Shown piece after piece: positions 6,331 through 7,802 of a stretch of DNA of 7,802 nucleotides (positions are counted from its first letter, which is position 1; the number at the start of each line of letters is the position of its first letter). A program made the translations under genes and the position numbers. The DNA comes from Promethearchaeota archaeon (GTDB lineage: Archaea > Asgardarchaeota > Lokiarchaeia > Sigyniarchaeales > SOKP01). The stretch lies in the NCBI GenBank assembly GCA_030615235.1, contig JAUWZR010000120.1, positions 1-7,802 of the forward strand, read 5' to 3'. Below the pieces are notes generated by a model, which worked only from the letters and a program-made list of their open reading frames with translations, searched no databases and was not told the DNA's origin.

Positions 6331-7802
6331 ATGGAATTACCTAATAGCAGTAATAAATTCAGAAAAGTGGAAAAATTTGTCTTTGAATTTTACGATGAGA
6401 CCTATGCTGAATCCCTAGATGATGTAGGCCCCCCTAAGATAAACGAGGAATACGATGAAGTTGATTTTAAAACAGATTTAAACGAAGAACAACTACAAAT
6501 TGTGAATAACATTCAAGGTCCGATGTTGGTTATTGCAGGAGCCGGTTCTGGAAAAACGAGGACTATAGTTTATTCTGTTGCTAAACTTTTAGTGTCTGGA
6601 GTAAAACCTAGTGAAATAATGCTTGTTACTTTCACGAATAAAGCCGCTAAAGAAATGATCAAACGAGTAGAAACTTTACTTGGAAAAAAACCAAAGGGTA
6701 TATGGGCGGGTACTTTCCACTCAATTGCTAGCCGATTTTTGAGGATGTATGCAAAAACGCTTGGATTAAAACCCAATTATACAATTATGGACGAAATTGA
6801 TGCGAAAGGATTAATGAAGTTATCAATTGATAAAGCAGATGCAAAAGATCTTGAAGAAAGATTTCCTACATCCGCAATGGTAAAAGCTATTTTATCGTTT
6901 TCTATCAACTGTAATAAGACAATTCGTGAAGTGATTCAATGGAAATATAATCAGTTAGATAATGATGCTGTTTTTGCGAAATTACGAGATGTTTTAAAAA
7001 TTTATAGCACAAAAAAAGCAGAAAATAGCTTAGTGGATTTCGACGATTTATTAGTTTTCTGGAATAGGCTATTAGATGAAAGATTTGTTGCGAAATTAAT
7101 AGCTAAGAAAATCAAATATGTTTTGGTTGACGAATACCAAGATACAAACTATATACAAGATGAAATTATCAATAAAATTGTACAACAGAATCCAGAACAT
7201 AACGTAATGGCTGTTGGTGACGATTCACAAAGTATTTATGGATTTAGAGGCGCCAATTTTCAAAATATTATGGAATTCTCAAAACGATTCGAGAACTGTA
7301 GAGTTTTTAAGCTAACTCAAAATTATCGAAGTGTTCCTGAAATTTTAGATTTAGCTAATGAGTCAATAAAACATAATTTCTCCCAATATAAGAAAGAGAT
7401 GCATACTACACGTAGAAATGGAATGAAACCTATCCATGTTTCAACTGAGTCTGATGAATACCAAGCAGAATTTATAGTTAATATGATAAATCAATTGAAA
7501 TTTGAAGGGTATGATTTAGATGATATTGCTGTTTTGTACCGCGCTGGCTATCACTCTTTAAGAATAGAATTGGAATTACAAAAATATGAAATCCCCTATG
7601 TTGTTCATTCAGGTGTATCTTTCTTTGAAAGAGCTCATGTTAAGGATTTACTAGCACATTTACGTATCATTCAAAATCCACAAGATGAAATCTCTTGGTC
7701 AAGAATACTTACTTTGTTTCAAGGCATTGGAAAAAAGACTTCCTCTAAAATTTTCGATATGATATCGGCTAAAAATAACCCTTTAGAAAATTTAACTCTA
7801 GA
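6331..7802 (+). CDS. uvrD: UvrD/PcrA/Rep-type superfamily 1A DNA helicase, 3' end cut by window edge
   Basis: This is an ATP-driven 3'-5' DNA translocase/helicase of the kind used in repair and in clearing stalled forks. The 490 visible codons show the Q motif LNEEQ (50-54), motif I AGAGSGKT (69-76), Ia VTFTNKAAKEM (99-109), Ib GTFHSIASRF (127-136), motif II VDEYQDT (266-272), motif III VGDDSQSIYGFRGA (295-308) and motif IV LTQNYRS (328-334). The 2A/2B region follows (VLYRAGYHS at 401-409, FFERAHVKDLLAHLR at 431-445). Motifs V and VI should lie past position 7802; full-length relatives have about 650-750 residues. An extra segment of about 48 residues, acidic in its second half, precedes the Q motif, whereas bacterial UvrD has only about ten there. 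ATG at 6331 follows a weak AGGG with almost no spacing. The family is most typical of bacteria, so old transfer into archaea is possible. The exact subfamily cannot be settled from this fragment. Confidence 0.93.
   Translation, partial: MELPNSSNKFRKVEKFVFEFYDETYAESLDDVGPPKINEEYDEVDFKTDLNEEQLQIVNNIQGPMLVIAGAGSGKTRTIVYSVAKLLVSGVKPSEIMLVTFTNKAAKEMIKRVETLLGKKPKGIWAGTFHSIASRFLRMYAKTLGLKPNYTIMDEIDAKGLMKLSIDKADAKDLEERFPTSAMVKAILSFSINCNKTIREVIQWKYNQLDNDAVFAKLRDVLKIYSTKKAENSLVDFDDLLVFWNRLLDERFVAKLIAKKIKYVLVDEYQDTNYIQDEIINKIVQQNPEHNVMAVGDDSQSIYGFRGANFQNIMEFSKRFENCRVFKLTQNYRSVPEILDLANESIKHNFSQYKKEMHTTRRNGMKPIHVSTESDEYQAEFIVNMINQLKFEGYDLDDIAVLYRAGYHSLRIELELQKYEIPYVVHSGVSFFERAHVKDLLAHLRIIQNPQDEISWSRILTLFQGIGKKTSSKIFDMISAKNNPLENLTL

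Noticed and set aside
5520..6776. Open minus-strand frames at 5520-5732, 5982-6209 and 6570-6776
   Set aside because: They are antisense to well-conserved MCM and UvrD motifs; their composition is the complement of those genes and no family resemblance is seen.

Overview
The window looks like chromosomal DNA from an archaeon, most likely an Asgard archaeon (Lokiarchaeia or a close relative); the lineage is inferred. The reasons are: an archaeal-type single MCM; a Psf2/Psf3-type GINS subunit; an archaeal Shine-Dalgarno sequence (AGGTGATC) before mcm; oligo-T tracts of the archaeal terminator type; very AT-rich DNA encoding Ile/Lys/Asn-rich proteins; and a very large membrane-anchored HEAT-repeat protein of a kind common in Asgard genomes. 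No mobile element, tRNA, rRNA or CRISPR array was seen.

Layout. Positions 1-485, minus strand: a GINS subunit of the B-A domain order (Gins23), cut by the left edge just before its C-terminus. Positions 486-598: a 113-bp divergent promoter region. Positions 599-3955, plus strand: a 1118-residue protein with about nine membrane helices followed by about 740 residues of HEAT-like repeats, with no function I can name. Positions 3956-4134: a gap with terminator-like sequence, a small repeat cluster, a candidate promoter and a strong ribosome binding site. Positions 4135-6261, plus strand: a complete MCM replicative helicase starting at TTG. Positions 6262-6330: a 69-bp gap. Positions 6331-7802, plus strand: a UvrD/PcrA/Rep-type superfamily 1A helicase with an acidic N-terminal extension, cut by the right edge before motifs V and VI.

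How the genes fit together. GINS and MCM are two parts of the archaeal CMG-like replicative helicase (Cdc45/RecJ-MCM-GINS), and gins23 and mcm are neighbours in many archaea. Here they are split and divergent, with the HEAT membrane protein between them. UvrD-type helicases unwind DNA in repair and at stalled forks, so its place just downstream of mcm on the same strand suits a replication and repair neighbourhood. The least expected element is the HEAT membrane protein: it may be unrelated to replication, or it may be a membrane scaffold. The sequence alone does not decide.
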